A stretch of DNA of 64,000 bases, from the NCBI RefSeq assembly GCF_005116735.1, contig NZ_SWDB01000028.1:52674-116673 (forward strand), given 5' to 3'. The DNA is from Thalassotalea mangrovi. Its GTDB lineage: Bacteria > Pseudomonadota > Gammaproteobacteria > Enterobacterales > Alteromonadaceae. Below the pieces are notes generated by a model. The model worked only from the letters and a program-made list of their open reading frames with translations, made no database searches and was not told the DNA's origin. The position numbers were made by a program, and so were the translations under genes. This document shows, one piece after another, positions 11,209-20,159 of the stretch; positions within the stretch are counted from its first letter, which is position 1; every line of letters starts with the position of its first letter.

Positions 11209-11407
11209 AATCAGGGACCAAAAATCGAGGTTAAAAAATCCGCGACAGTTTAGTGTGCAAGCCCCCGAATATCAAGTGAAATAGCGGTTTTACCAATGAA
11301 TTTAAGTTAATAGGAAGGCTTAATCTTTGCCGTGTTAAGATACCTTTTTTGCGGTGCGATGATTTATATGTCGGATAAGCTCGCCCGGGAACGGGTGTTC
11401 TGACAAG

Positions 11408-11587
11408 TCAAACCTGCTCGTTATGCGACTTGCTATCACCTTCGGGTGGCTGGATGGCCTGTAGGTCTTCGGCGGCGAATGTAGATTCCACTATATTAAT
11501 ATCAACGCATACCCGCGTCGTTGTGGCCTGCACTCTGGCATTTTTTTTACGGCGCATAAGTTTTCTAAGCATATCAATAAATTTCAT
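11408..11587 (-). CDS. Small hypothetical protein, 59 residues
   Basis: An ORF on the minus strand with an ATG start and an AAAGGA ribosome-binding site about 8 bases upstream. The protein starts MKFIDMLRKLMRRKKNARVQ: a short amphipathic, strongly basic N-terminus (residues 1-20), a middle TTTRVCVDINIVEST stretch, and an acidic, hydrophilic tail ending in SHNEQV. There is one cysteine and no membrane span. I recognise no family. It stands alone, upstream of queA in the same direction but 200 bases away. The good ribosome-binding site is the main support; conservation in relatives would decide. Confidence 0.45.
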   Translation of the reverse strand: MKFIDMLRKLMRRKKNARVQATTTRVCVDINIVESTFAAEDLQAIQPPEGDSKSHNEQV

Positions 11588-11994
11588 GCTTTAAGTCCTT
11601 TCAGTCATTGAAAACGAGCCGCTGGGGGGGACGTGCCAGGTTACAATACTTGCTTAGGTTAACAGGAGTACTGCTTAATTTTTCAGCATTTTATTCTCAA
11701 AATTTAGTGATTGCAACTATAACCGACTGAAAATAATGATTTTTTAGTGCTTACAACAGTGTTTCACCGATGCGATATGAACGCCCATTCAGGTTGACAA
11801 AAGTTCACTATCAATGAACACAGACCAGTTCCTCCTCCTTCACCGCTGGTATTTTTGCCAGCACTCATCCGCAGGCAGGCTATCAGTAGTGAATTAATTG
11901 CCTGATTTATCGTCTCCAAAGCCTTTGCATAACACGCTTTTGCACAATAAATCAGCAGTTAAACGCTCTACTAAAAAAAATCGTAAAATAGCTC
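11588..11994. other. Intergenic stretch with no recognised gene
   Basis: About 400 A+T-rich bases lie between the 59-codon ORF and the tRNA-Trp promoter. The only structure I see is a short hairpin, GCTGG...CCAGC, near 11845-11862. I see no ORF with a ribosome-binding site and no repeat shared with the rest of the window. Part of it must hold the promoter of the small ORF. Confidence 0.4.
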
Positions 11995-12022
11995 TTTACC
12001 TTTACCTTCGTATGGGTATAAT
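11995..12022 (+). promoter_or_regulatory. Sigma-70 promoter of tRNA-Trp
   Basis: A perfect -10 TATAAT (12017-12022), preceded by TGGG, lies 16 bases after a TTTACC -35 element. The tRNA begins 14 bases further on. Confidence 0.65.
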
Positions 12023-12035
12023 GCACAGCCATTGC

Positions 12036-12112
12036 AGGGGTGTAGTTCCAATTGGTAGAACGGCGGTCTCCAAAACCGACGGTTGGGAGTTCGAGTCTCT
12101 CCACCCCTGCCA
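12036..12112 (+). tRNA. tRNA-Trp (anticodon CCA)
   Basis: A 77-base tRNA with an encoded CCA end. The acceptor arms AGGGGTG and CACCCCT pair, the anticodon loop is CTCCAAA with anticodon CCA, and the T loop is TTCGAGT. It is nearly identical to E. coli tRNA-Trp. Confidence 0.97.
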
Positions 12113-12310
12113 TTTCTTTTTCTGCACGAAATTCTCAAAAACCTCTTCTTTGATAAAAAAATCAAAACCTTGTCGATATAAACAGCGTTACCATGACGTC
12201 TTACGTCCATTTTTTTTCAATAAATTACTGTGGCAAACTAGGTTGTTAGTGATTTTTCTGTCATTATTAGTGGATATTAAAACTAGCCCAGTCTATCCGG
12301 TGCACATACC

Positions 12311-12784
12311 ATGAGCTTAAATCGTAAACAATTTGATTACTTGCAGGCAATGGGTATTAGTATCTGGTCAGCTCGTGAAGAAAAGTTTGCGTCGCTCGAT
12401 GGCAACGAGGACAATCCGCAAATTGTCGATCAAAGTGACAAGATACTGGCCGAGCTGAATACGCTCAGCAGTCATCCTCCTCGCTCTCGGAAAAAACAGG
12501 AACAACCTCGTTCATCGAAACTTTCACTCGTGCAGCAGTATCAGGCATGTATCGATAGTCGCTGGTTTTCAGATTTACTGGTCTGGCTTGCCATTGATAA
12601 AACCGAGGTCGACGTTTCTGAACAAGGCCTGCGTTTTGGCAACTTCCTGTGGAAATTTGATCGCCAAAGCACAATCCGCTTTGGCGACAACACGATAAAG
12701 TCGCCGAGCTTTGCCACCAGGCAACCCAGTGCGGAACAAAAACGTCAGCTATTTCTCTGGTTCCGGGACAGCAAGCAAGGTTAA
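12311..12784 (+). CDS. holD: DNA polymerase III psi subunit-like protein
   Basis: 157 residues. The N-terminus, QFDYLQAMGISIWSAREE, resembles the HolD opening (QLGITQWSLR), the peptide that contacts the tau/gamma clamp loader. The rest is weakly conserved, with a linker rich in Ser, Pro and basic residues (about 50-72) and a C-terminal mixed region (WFSDLLVWLAIDK). The main argument is position: as in E. coli, it directly precedes rimI. Psi links the clamp loader to chi and SSB. Because the family diverges quickly, the call is supported but not certain. RimI begins 19 bases after its stop. Confidence 0.6.
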   Translation: MSLNRKQFDYLQAMGISIWSAREEKFASLDGNEDNPQIVDQSDKILAELNTLSSHPPRSRKKQEQPRSSKLSLVQQYQACIDSRWFSDLLVWLAIDKTEVDVSEQGLRFGNFLWKFDRQSTIRFGDNTIKSPSFATRQPSAEQKRQLFLWFRDSKQG

Positions 12785-12803
12785 CCTGAAAAAACGGGTT
12801 TCT

Positions 12804-13268
12804 ATGAGTTGTATTAAGCCATTCACCAATAACGACATCGATGCCATCTATCAAATCGAGACCGCCTGTAATCCATCTCCCTGGTCACTAAAGACTTTGC
12901 AAGGCTGTTTTGGTCCACGTTACATCACTCGAGGCATTAGAGAAAATGATTTGTGGTGTGGCTTTTATGTGGCCGATTATGTTTTAGATGAATTGACCCT
13001 AATGGAAATAGCGGTGCACCCACACTGGCAGCGTAAAGGATTTGCCAGCGCCCTGCTCGACGATCTATTCGACCAGGCCGGGCAGCGTAAAATCCGCCAA
13101 TGCTTTCTCGAAGTCAGGGACAGCAACACTGCGGCTCAATTACTGTATATAAAATATGGGTTTGAACAAATCGACCGGCGCCTTGGTTATTACCCCTGCA
13201 ACAATGGTCATGAAGATGCCATCATTATGCGCAAAACCCTACCCGCCCTGGCACTGGCTGAAACTTAG
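12804..13268 (+). CDS. rimI: Ribosomal protein S18-alanine N-acetyltransferase RimI
   Basis: 154 residues of GNAT fold. Motif A is visible as EIAVHPHWQRKGFASALLDDL (acetyl-CoA loop Q-R-K-G-F-A), followed by CFLEVRDSNTAAQLLYIKYGFEQIDRRLGYYP, which is the RimI C-terminal signature. It acetylates the N-terminal alanine of S18. The frame is open further upstream, but the ATG at 12804 (MSCIKPF) fits the family start and avoids overlap with the holD-like gene. Confidence 0.9.
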   Translation: MSCIKPFTNNDIDAIYQIETACNPSPWSLKTLQGCFGPRYITRGIRENDLWCGFYVADYVLDELTLMEIAVHPHWQRKGFASALLDDLFDQAGQRKIRQCFLEVRDSNTAAQLLYIKYGFEQIDRRLGYYPCNNGHEDAIIMRKTLPALALAET

Positions 13269-13480
13269 TTTAAGGTAATACAACAACCAAAAATGATGAG
13301 CAAGGCAAGCTTGTCCGTAATTACCATTAATTATTTGCTAAAATTTTCCCTCAAGTACTGCTCATTATCACCTCATTCGTTATAATAGCGCGCTTTAGTG
13401 CCCGGTGACAGATTCAGTACGCTGAATTTGCCTTGATATCGGGTATCGGGAACCTCTAATTCATCGGGCTAAGTTTTAGT

Positions 13481-15061
13481 ATGACGATACAACAGCAGGA
13501 AGTCGGAAAACGCCGGACTTTCGCCATCATTTCTCACCCGGATGCGGGTAAGACGACGATTACCGAAAAAGTATTGCTTTTTGGTCAGGCGTTGCAAACT
13601 GCCGGCACCGTAAAAGGTAAAAAATCGGGTCAGCACGCCAAATCTGACTGGATGGAAATGGAAAAAGATCGTGGCATTTCGATTACCACCTCGGTGATGC
13701 AATTTCCATACGCCGACTGTCTGGTCAACTTACTCGATACTCCGGGTCACGAAGACTTTTCCGAAGATACCTACCGAACCTTGACTGCCGTTGACAGTTG
13801 CCTGATGGTAATTGACACCGCAAAAGGGGTTGAGGATCGAACCATCAAACTGATGGAAGTCACCCGCTTGCGCGATACGCCAATTATTACCTTTATGAAT
13901 AAAATGGATCGTGATGTGCGCGACCCCATTGAGGTAATGGATGAAGTAGAAAGCGTATTAAAAATTAAATGTGCGCCTATTACCTGGCCAATCGGCATGG
14001 GTAAGGAGTTTAAAGGCGTTTATAACCTGCTAACCGACGAAACCATTCTGTATAAATCGGGACAGGGACATACCATCCAGGAAAAACGTATTGTTAAAGG
14101 CCTGGATAACCCAGACCTGGATGCAGCCATCGGTAGCTATGCTGACGACCTGCGCGAAGAGCTCGAACTGGTGCTGGGTGCCTGCCATGAATTTGATCTT
14201 GACGAATTTCTGAGTGGCGAATTAACACCAGTATATTTTGGTACCGCATTGGGTAACTTCGGCGTTGACCATATGCTTGATGGCTTAACGCAATGGGCAC
14301 CGAAACCGCAACCTAGGCAAACCGATGTACGGGAAGTTCAGGCTGATGAAGATAAGTTCTCTGGTTTCGTATTTAAGATTCAGGCAAACATGGATCCTAA
14401 ACACCGTGATCGTATCGCCTTTATGCGTATTTGCTCCGGCAAATACAGCAAGGGAATGAAAATGCGTCAGGTGCGAATCGGTAAAGACGTTAAGATTGCC
14501 GATGCCGTAACCTTTATGGCGGGTGACCGTGCCAATGTCGAAGAGGCTTTTGCGGGTGACATCATCGGCTTGCACAACCACGGTTCAATTCAGATTGGCG
14601 ATACATTTACCTCGGGTGAAGAGATGAAATTCAGCGGCATTCCAAATTTCGCACCGGAAATGTTTCGTCGTATTCGCCTGCGCGATCCATTAAAAGCCAA
14701 ACAATTACAAAAAGGGCTGATTCAGTTGTCCGAAGAAGGCGCGGTACAGGTATTCCGACCGCTGGCCAATAACGATATGATCGTTGGTGCCGTCGGTGTC
14801 CTGCAATTCGAAGTTGTCGTGCACCGCCTAAAAACAGAATACAACGTTGATGCCATTTATGAGCCGATTTCGGTTGCCACTGCCCGCTGGGTAAGTTGTG
14901 AGGATGACAAAGCCATGGCGCAGTTTGAAAAGAAAGCGCATGACAACCTGGCCCTGGACGGTGGTGATAACCTAACTTACATCGCGCCAACCATGGTGAA
15001 CCTGAACCTGACCCAGGAACGTCATCCAGATATTATTTTCCATAAAACCCGTGAACACTAA
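13481..15061 (+). CDS. prfC: Peptide chain release factor 3
   Basis: 526 residues (E. coli 529). The GTPase motifs are clear: [13 protein letters not shown] (G1), [14 protein letters not shown] (G3) and NKMDRD (G4), followed by the RF3-type domains II and III ([28 protein letters not shown]). RF3 is the GTPase that releases RF1/RF2 from the ribosome. It lies after rimI, as in E. coli where only yjjG intervenes. A TATAAT at 13381-13386 may be its -10 element. argS follows 3 bases after its stop. Confidence 0.97.
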   Translation: MTIQQQEVGKRRTFAIISHPDAGKTTITEKVLLFGQALQTAGTVKGKKSGQHAKSDWMEMEKDRGISITTSVMQFPYADCLVNLLDTPGHEDFSEDTYRTLTAVDSCLMVIDTAKGVEDRTIKLMEVTRLRDTPIITFMNKMDRDVRDPIEVMDEVESVLKIKCAPITWPIGMGKEFKGVYNLLTDETILYKSGQGHTIQEKRIVKGLDNPDLDAAIGSYADDLREELELVLGACHEFDLDEFLSGELTPVYFGTALGNFGVDHMLDGLTQWAPKPQPRQTDVREVQADEDKFSGFVFKIQANMDPKHRDRIAFMRICSGKYSKGMKMRQVRIGKDVKIADAVTFMAGDRANVEEAFAGDIIGLHNHGSIQIGDTFTSGEEMKFSGIPNFAPEMFRRIRLRDPLKAKQLQKGLIQLSEEGAVQVFRPLANNDMIVGAVGVLQFEVVVHRLKTEYNVDAIYEPISVATARWVSCEDDKAMAQFEKKAHDNLALDGGDNLTYIAPTMVNLNLTQERHPDIIFHKTREH

Positions 15062-15064
15062 ATT

Positions 15065-16804
15065 ATGAATATTCGTCAAATACTGAATGAAAAAGTCAGT
15101 GCCGCCATGGTCGCTGCCGGATTACCCGCCGACACAAACCCGGCGGTCAGTGTATCTAACCGCCCGCAATTCGGTGACTATCAGGCCAATGGCGTGATGG
15201 GTGCTGCCAAGAAGTTAAAAACCAATCCACGTGAATTAGCTCAAAAAGTCATGGAAAACCTTGACTTGGCTGACATTGCCAGCCAGGTGGAAATTGCCGG
15301 TCCGGGCTTTATTAATATTCACCTGGACCCTTCCTGGTTGGCCGCGCAATTGCAAGTTGCCAATGCCGATGACAAACTTAATATCAGCCAGAGCGAGCAA
15401 CCCAAAAAAGTGGTTGTCGATTATTCCGCACCGAACCTGGCCAAAGAAATGCATGTCGGTCACCTGCGTTCTACCATCATTGGTGATGCCGTTGTCCGCG
15501 CTCTTGAATTTCGTGGTGAGCAGGTTATTCGCCAGAACCATATGGGCGACTGGGGTACTCAGTTTGGTATGCTATTGGCGCATCTTAGTGACAAACTGGC
15601 CCATGATGAAGTCGCCGAAACGGCATTGGCCGATCTGGAAGATTTTTATCGTCAGGCCAAGATTCGCTTCGATGAAGAAGACGGATTTGCTGACCGTGCT
15701 CGAGATTACGTGGTCAAACTTCAGGGAGGCGATGCCGACTGCTTGGCCTTATGGCAACAATTTATCGATATCTCGATTCATCACAGCGAAGAGATTTATG
15801 ACAAACTCAACGTCACTCTCAAGCGCGATGATATCATGGGCGAAAGTGCCTATAACCCGGACTTACCGAAAATCATCGACACCCTGATGGCAAAGAATAT
15901 CGCTGTCGAAGATCAGGGCGCAAAAGTCGTATTCATTGAAGAAATGGCTAATAAAGATGGCGAGCCTTCGGTATTTATCGTGCAAAAATCCGGTGGTGGT
16001 TACTTATACGCAACAACCGACTTGTCTGCTTGTCGTTACCGTAGCTTTGATTTAGACGCCGATCGGATCATTATATTTACCGATGCGCGCCAGGCATTGC
16101 ACTTTAAACAGGTTGAAATTACTGCTCGCAACGCCGGGCTCCTGCGCGAATCAACAGCTTACGATCATTGTCCGTTCGGGATGATGATGGGTAGCGACGG
16201 CAAGCCTTTTAAAACCCGAACTGGCGGTACCGTTAAGCTGGCGGAATTACTTGATGAGGCGGTGAGTCGTGCACAAACCCTGATGGCCGATAAAATTGCT
16301 GACTTTTCGGAGCAGGAGCGAGCCGAAATCGCCCGTAAAGTGGGGATTGGCGCGGTGAAGTTTGCGGATTTATCGAAAAACCGCACCAGTGATTACATCT
16401 TTAACTGGGATACCATGTTAAGCTTTGAAGGTGCGACGGCGCCGTATTTACAATACGCCTATACCCGTATTCAAAGTATATTCAAAAAAGCCGGTGTCGA
16501 TGCGACCCAGCTAACTGGCAACATCATGATTAGTGAAGCGCAGGAAAAAGCACTGGCGGTTAAATTATTGCAGTTTGAAGAAGTATTGGATGCGGTGATC
16601 AGTGAATGTACACCAAACCTGTTGTGTAACTATCTGTATGAATTAGCCAGCTTGTATATGAGTTTTTATGAAGCTTGCCCAATCCTTAAAGATGGCGTTG
16701 CCGATGAAGTTAAGCAATCACGTCTGCAATTATGTCAGCTAATAGGTAAAACCCTGCAACAGGGGCTGGATTTGCTCGGCATTGAAGTAATGGAACGTAT
16801 GTAA
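15065..16804 (+). CDS. argS: Arginyl-tRNA synthetase
   Basis: 579 residues (E. coli 577). It has an N-terminal additional domain, then the class-I signature in SAPNLAKEMHVGHLRSTIIG (HVGH is the HIGH equivalent), NHMGDWGTQFGMLLAHL, the DLSACRYR region, and a C-terminal anticodon-binding domain (APYLQYAYTRIQSI...LYELASLYMSFYE). It charges tRNA-Arg. It starts 3 bases after prfC, so the two are probably co-transcribed. Confidence 0.98.
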   Translation: MNIRQILNEKVSAAMVAAGLPADTNPAVSVSNRPQFGDYQANGVMGAAKKLKTNPRELAQKVMENLDLADIASQVEIAGPGFINIHLDPSWLAAQLQVANADDKLNISQSEQPKKVVVDYSAPNLAKEMHVGHLRSTIIGDAVVRALEFRGEQVIRQNHMGDWGTQFGMLLAHLSDKLAHDEVAETALADLEDFYRQAKIRFDEEDGFADRARDYVVKLQGGDADCLALWQQFIDISIHHSEEIYDKLNVTLKRDDIMGESAYNPDLPKIIDTLMAKNIAVEDQGAKVVFIEEMANKDGEPSVFIVQKSGGGYLYATTDLSACRYRSFDLDADRIIIFTDARQALHFKQVEITARNAGLLRESTAYDHCPFGMMMGSDGKPFKTRTGGTVKLAELLDEAVSRAQTLMADKIADFSEQERAEIARKVGIGAVKFADLSKNRTSDYIFNWDTMLSFEGATAPYLQYAYTRIQSIFKKAGVDATQLTGNIMISEAQEKALAVKLLQFEEVLDAVISECTPNLLCNYLYELASLYMSFYEACPILKDGVADEVKQSRLQLCQLIGKTLQQGLDLLGIEVMERM

Positions 16805-16828
16805 TACCAATTGCTGCATCATATGATC

Positions 16829-16868
16829 AAAACCGCGAGGCTGGCATTTGTCAATTTCGCGGTTTTTT
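16829..16868 (+). terminator. Terminator after argS
   Basis: A 10-bp stem, AAAACCGCGA with TCGCGGTTTT, flanks an 18-base loop and ends in a run of six T, 25 bases past the argS stop. Confidence 0.85.
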
Positions 16869-17020
16869 CTATAACAACGGCGCAAATTAACATCGTTTTT
16901 TCCGGTCATCTCAGCCCAGGATTAATCGAACATATGCCGGTAATATTTTTGCTATTTCTGGTTGTTTTTACATCATAAATTACTTATATTTCGACCGGTC
17001 TTTTTCGCTCGGGTATAAAA

Positions 17021-17251
17021 ATGAAAATAAAGGAATATTGTCAGGGCGATTGCATTGCAAAAATCATTATGCTCAGCGTTGGCCTGTTGTTAACTGGCTG
17101 TTTTCTCATTTTGTTTATCGTTAACCTGCAATCCCTGCTGGAAATCTCCTTTGCTTACACCTTGATAGCCACTGGCATCAGTGTATTGGCGTTGTTGGGC
17201 TTATTCTGGTTTGGATACCACTACCTGTGGCGAGTCGGCCGACCTGAATAG
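17021..17251 (+). CDS. Small membrane protein, unknown function
   Basis: 76 residues with two predicted membrane helices (about 14-35 and 43-66) joined by a short NLQSLLEISFAY loop. The N-terminus holds two cysteines (CQGDC). I recognise no family. A TATAAA-like element lies just upstream, but the ribosome-binding site is poor. It precedes the TatD-type hydrolase gene by 91 bases in the same direction. Length and hydrophobic pattern make it likely to be a real gene. Confidence 0.5.
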   Translation: MKIKEYCQGDCIAKIIMLSVGLLLTGCFLILFIVNLQSLLEISFAYTLIATGISVLALLGLFWFGYHYLWRVGRPE

Positions 17252-17342
17252 TACGACTTCCTCCCCCGACTCGACAATTGCGTTATCCTTAATCCATATA
17301 ATCCTTTGAACGACACCGCCAGATTCAGCAACGGGAACAAGA

Positions 17343-18101
17343 TTGTTATTCACCGACAGCCATTGCCATTTTGACTTTCCTGAATTCTCCGGGCTGCGCA
17401 CCGACATTGCCCGGCAGATTAGAGAATTGGGGGTACATAGAATAATTGTGCCAGGCGTAAGTGCCGCGCATTGGCAACGGCAATTCGATACCTGTCGACA
17501 ATTTGCCCCCTGTTATTTTGCCTTTGGTATCCACCCCTGGTGGGTAGAGGATGCTAAGGAAGAGGACCTGACCTTATTGCCTGATTACCTGTTGCACAAC
17601 AAGGTCATTGCTGTCGGAGAAATCGGTCTCGATGCGAAAATTGACAATATGGCAAAGCAACAGGAATTTTTTCAGGCACAGCTGGCAATCGCCAGAAGCG
17701 CTGACCTGCCGGTATTAATACATCACCGCCGCACCCATCATTTAATTCAACCCTTGTTAAAACAATATGCTTTGCCGCGTGGTGGGGTTATTCATGCATA
17801 CTCAGGCAGTTTTCAGCAGGCGATGACCTATGTTGAACTTGGTTTTAAGCTCGGAGTTGGCGGAACGATTACCTATGAAAGAGCCCAAAAAACCCGGGAT
17901 GCGATTGCCAGGGTGCCCCTGACATCCCTGCTGCTGGAAACCGATGCGCCAGCAATGCCGCTCGCCGGCAGACAAGGGGAAATAAATTCTCCGGCCTATC
18001 TGCCAGAGGTATTCCGGCAATTGTGCCAGCTTCGTAGTGAACCTGAAGACCTTATCGCACATCAGCTGGAGCAAAACTGCCAACAGCTATTTTCGTTTTA
18101 A
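17343..18101 (+). CDS. TatD-family metal-dependent hydrolase (YjjV-like)
   Basis: 252 residues of the TatD TIM-barrel family. Metal ligands are visible: DSHCHFDF near the start, the AVGEIGLDAK glutamate, IHHRRTHH, VIHAYSGS, and the LLLETDAPAMP aspartate. Members are 3'-5' DNases, RNases or D-aminoacyl hydrolases acting in DNA repair or quality control. Position between prfC/argS and serB/radA resembles E. coli yjjV. The stop overlaps the end of the convergent ytjB gene by 15 bases. Confidence 0.88.
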   Translation: MLFTDSHCHFDFPEFSGLRTDIARQIRELGVHRIIVPGVSAAHWQRQFDTCRQFAPCYFAFGIHPWWVEDAKEEDLTLLPDYLLHNKVIAVGEIGLDAKIDNMAKQQEFFQAQLAIARSADLPVLIHHRRTHHLIQPLLKQYALPRGGVIHAYSGSFQQAMTYVELGFKLGVGGTITYERAQKTRDAIARVPLTSLLLETDAPAMPLAGRQGEINSPAYLPEVFRQLCQLRSEPEDLIAHQLEQNCQQLFSF

Positions 18102-18671
18102 CCCGAGAATCCGTAAGTCAGGGGTTGTTGGATGATTGTACCAGTACAACACAATCATCGCGCCGAGTAACAACATCAGAATAAAGGCCAGGTTATCACG
18201 CTGGCGTTCATTAAATTCATCGACCAATTCGTCACCATTGAAGTTAATACGCACATAACCGAGCAACTCGGCGCCGCGAATCTCTTCAATATACGGGGCA
18301 TGGTAAGGACTGCCAGCGCTGGGTAATTGCTCGAGATCGCTGATTATACGGCTCGCTGACTCGGAATGGGCAAGCAATTGTCCATTGGTATCGTAAATTA
18401 GCACCTGTTCCACCCAGGGACTGAGTTCAAGTTGTCGGGCAAATTCATTTAAACCCGTACGCTCATTTTTCTGCAGCAAAATTTTAGCAGTCAACGCTGC
18501 CTGTCGGGTGAAGCCACGAGCGATATCTTCGACATGCTCGATCATCACCTGCTGATTTTTGTAGATGCGGACAATGGAGCTGTTAAAGAAGAGAAGCAGG
18601 ATAACGATGGCCATAAATATGGGTAACAGACGATTCACCGTATGCTGAATCCTGGAAATCAGTGTCGACAT
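18087..18671 (-). CDS. ytjB: YtjB/Smp-family inner-membrane protein
   Basis: 194 residues from the ATG at 18671, chosen because AGGA lies 8 bases upstream; the frame also continues 15 codons further. Topology is an N-terminal helix (about 16-34), a periplasmic domain (VLIYDTNGQLLAHSES, sensor-like), and a second helix near the C-terminus (AFILMLLLGAMIVLYWY). This matches Smp/YtjB, which is divergent from serB in E. coli and Shewanella, as it is here. The function is not established. Confidence 0.85.
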   Translation of the reverse strand: MSTLISRIQHTVNRLLPIFMAIVILLLFFNSSIVRIYKNQQVMIEHVEDIARGFTRQAALTAKILLQKNERTGLNEFARQLELSPWVEQVLIYDTNGQLLAHSESASRIISDLEQLPSAGSPYHAPYIEEIRGAELLGYVRINFNGDELVDEFNERQRDNLAFILMLLLGAMIVLYWYNHPTTPDLRILGLKRK

Positions 18672-18801
18672 GAATTTTTCCTGAGTAAAGTCCGTGTATG
18701 CGAATAATAAATTCAAAATAAAGTTTTAATAATAGAGGGTTATTTGCGAAGATAGAATCCTTTTTTACTGTCATTTTCTTTTCTTTGCAAAGGTACGTAT
18801 T

Positions 18802-19866
18802 GTGGTAAGCCAATGTCTTAAGGTCGCACTTTCTCAGGTAAATTCGCTGACATTAAATCAGCTTCTGACCCATCAATCCCTCGCCGAGCCGTTACTGTTC
18901 AGCTTTTCAGAGCAAAACTTGCTCATCGACAGCAGCCTGGAGACCCTGACTCCGGGCCTGTTTAGCAATGAGACAATAACGCCAGTAAAGAAACCTACCG
19001 ATAACGACTGGGAACTGGTGGTACTGAGTAAAATGAGCGTTGGCCAACTGCATTCCCTATGTCAACTGTCTGGTGTTGAGCTGCTCAGCTTAGCAAGAAT
19101 CAATCACCGCCTTGGTATCTCCAGTTATCGCTTTAACCTGGCAGCCACTGATATGAGTGCAGCCAGAGAAAAGATTAACCAGTTTGCAATGACAGAAAAC
19201 CTAGAGGTTGCCCTGCTGCACGCTGCTCCATGTTTAACAGAGCCGGGGCTGCTGATCATGGACATGGACAGTACCACCATTGAGATTGAATGTATTGATG
19301 AAATTGCGGCATTAGCAGGTGTTGGTGACGAGGTTGCCCAGGTAACCGAGCGCGCCATGCAGGGTGAATTGGATTTCGCCGCCAGCCTAACCGAGCGGGT
19401 TGCCCGGTTAGCCGGTGCCAGCGAATCGATTTTAGCCGAAGTCGCAGCCAACCTGCCATTGATGCCGGGTTTAAGACCGCTTATTGAGGTGTTAAAGGCC
19501 AATCATTGGCGGGTTGCCGTCGCTTCCGGGGGGTTCACTTACTTCACCGATACCCTACAACAACAGTTACCGTTAGATGCCACCCAGGCCAATGTCCTGG
19601 AAATTATCGATGGCACCCTGACCGGAAAAATTATCGGTGATATTACCGATGCCCAGGTTAAAGCCGACACGCTCACTCGCCTGGTCGGTGAATTCGAGAT
19701 CCCGTCCAGGCAAACAGTGGCGATGGGCGATGGCGCTAACGATTTATTGATGCTGGACGCTGCCAACCTGGGCGTTGCCTACAAAGCCAAACCTGTGGTG
19801 TTGCAGCAAGCCGATTGTGCCATTAATTTTTCAGGACTGGATTGCCTGGTGCATTGGCTGAAATAG
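18802..19866 (+). CDS. serB: Phosphoserine phosphatase
   Basis: 354 residues. The HAD-type catalytic motif MDMDSTTIEIECIDEIA holds the nucleophile Asp in DMDST; later come VASGGFTYF (motif II) and MGDGANDLLMLDAANLG (motif III). It performs the last step of serine synthesis, L-phosphoserine to serine. The N-terminal 130 residues are a divergent regulatory region as in E. coli SerB (322 residues). The gene is divergent from ytjB; radA follows after a 164-bp repeat element. Confidence 0.95.
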   Translation: MVSQCLKVALSQVNSLTLNQLLTHQSLAEPLLFSFSEQNLLIDSSLETLTPGLFSNETITPVKKPTDNDWELVVLSKMSVGQLHSLCQLSGVELLSLARINHRLGISSYRFNLAATDMSAAREKINQFAMTENLEVALLHAAPCLTEPGLLIMDMDSTTIEIECIDEIAALAGVGDEVAQVTERAMQGELDFAASLTERVARLAGASESILAEVAANLPLMPGLRPLIEVLKANHWRVAVASGGFTYFTDTLQQQLPLDATQANVLEIIDGTLTGKIIGDITDAQVKADTLTRLVGEFEIPSRQTVAMGDGANDLLMLDAANLGVAYKAKPVVLQQADCAINFSGLDCLVHWLK

Positions 19867-19971
19867 TGACAAAGGTTTCTCTGCTCCAATAACATCTCAT
19901 GGTTTGCTGCCATTGTGCTCTGGACTTAAAACCAAAAACTGCATATCATACTGTACGTTTATACATACATA

Positions 19972-20135
19972 ATACCAATCACATTAAATTAAAACTCACC
20001 CGTAGGGAGTTTGCCAGAGGTCCATTTACGGCCCTATATTTCAATAATATAGAATGACTATATCAATGAAATCTATGTTGTAACTGAACCTCTGTCCTAA
20101 CTCTGAGTTGTGCACAAACTTAATGTGATTGGTAT
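19972..20135. repeat. Dispersed structured repeat, family 1, copy B (internally deleted)
   Basis: A 164-bp form of the element with both inverted ends intact (ATACCAATCACATTAA and TTAATGTGATTGGTAT). About 100 bp of the left half, from the CTCACTCAGTGAG palindrome through the GGCGTTT/AAACGCC arms, is missing. The right half, with the hairpin of arms near TATATTTCAATAATATAG and CTATATCAATGAAA, is kept. It ends 24 bases before the radA start codon, so it lies in the radA leader. Confidence 0.87.
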
Positions 20136-20159
20136 AAAACCAGATAGAGAAACAGATTC

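Noticed and set aside
11971-12210. A 79-codon minus-strand frame with GGETRTPNRRF
   Set aside because: It is the antisense of tRNA-Trp.
16803-16812. ATACCAATTG after argS
   Set aside because: Only eight bases match the repeat end and no element follows.
19951-19966. A LexA-like CTGTACGTTTATACAT upstream of radA
   Set aside because: The second half reads ACAT instead of ACAG and it lies over 190 bases from radA, beyond the repeat; one mismatch in the invariant core makes it unlikely to be a functional SOS box.
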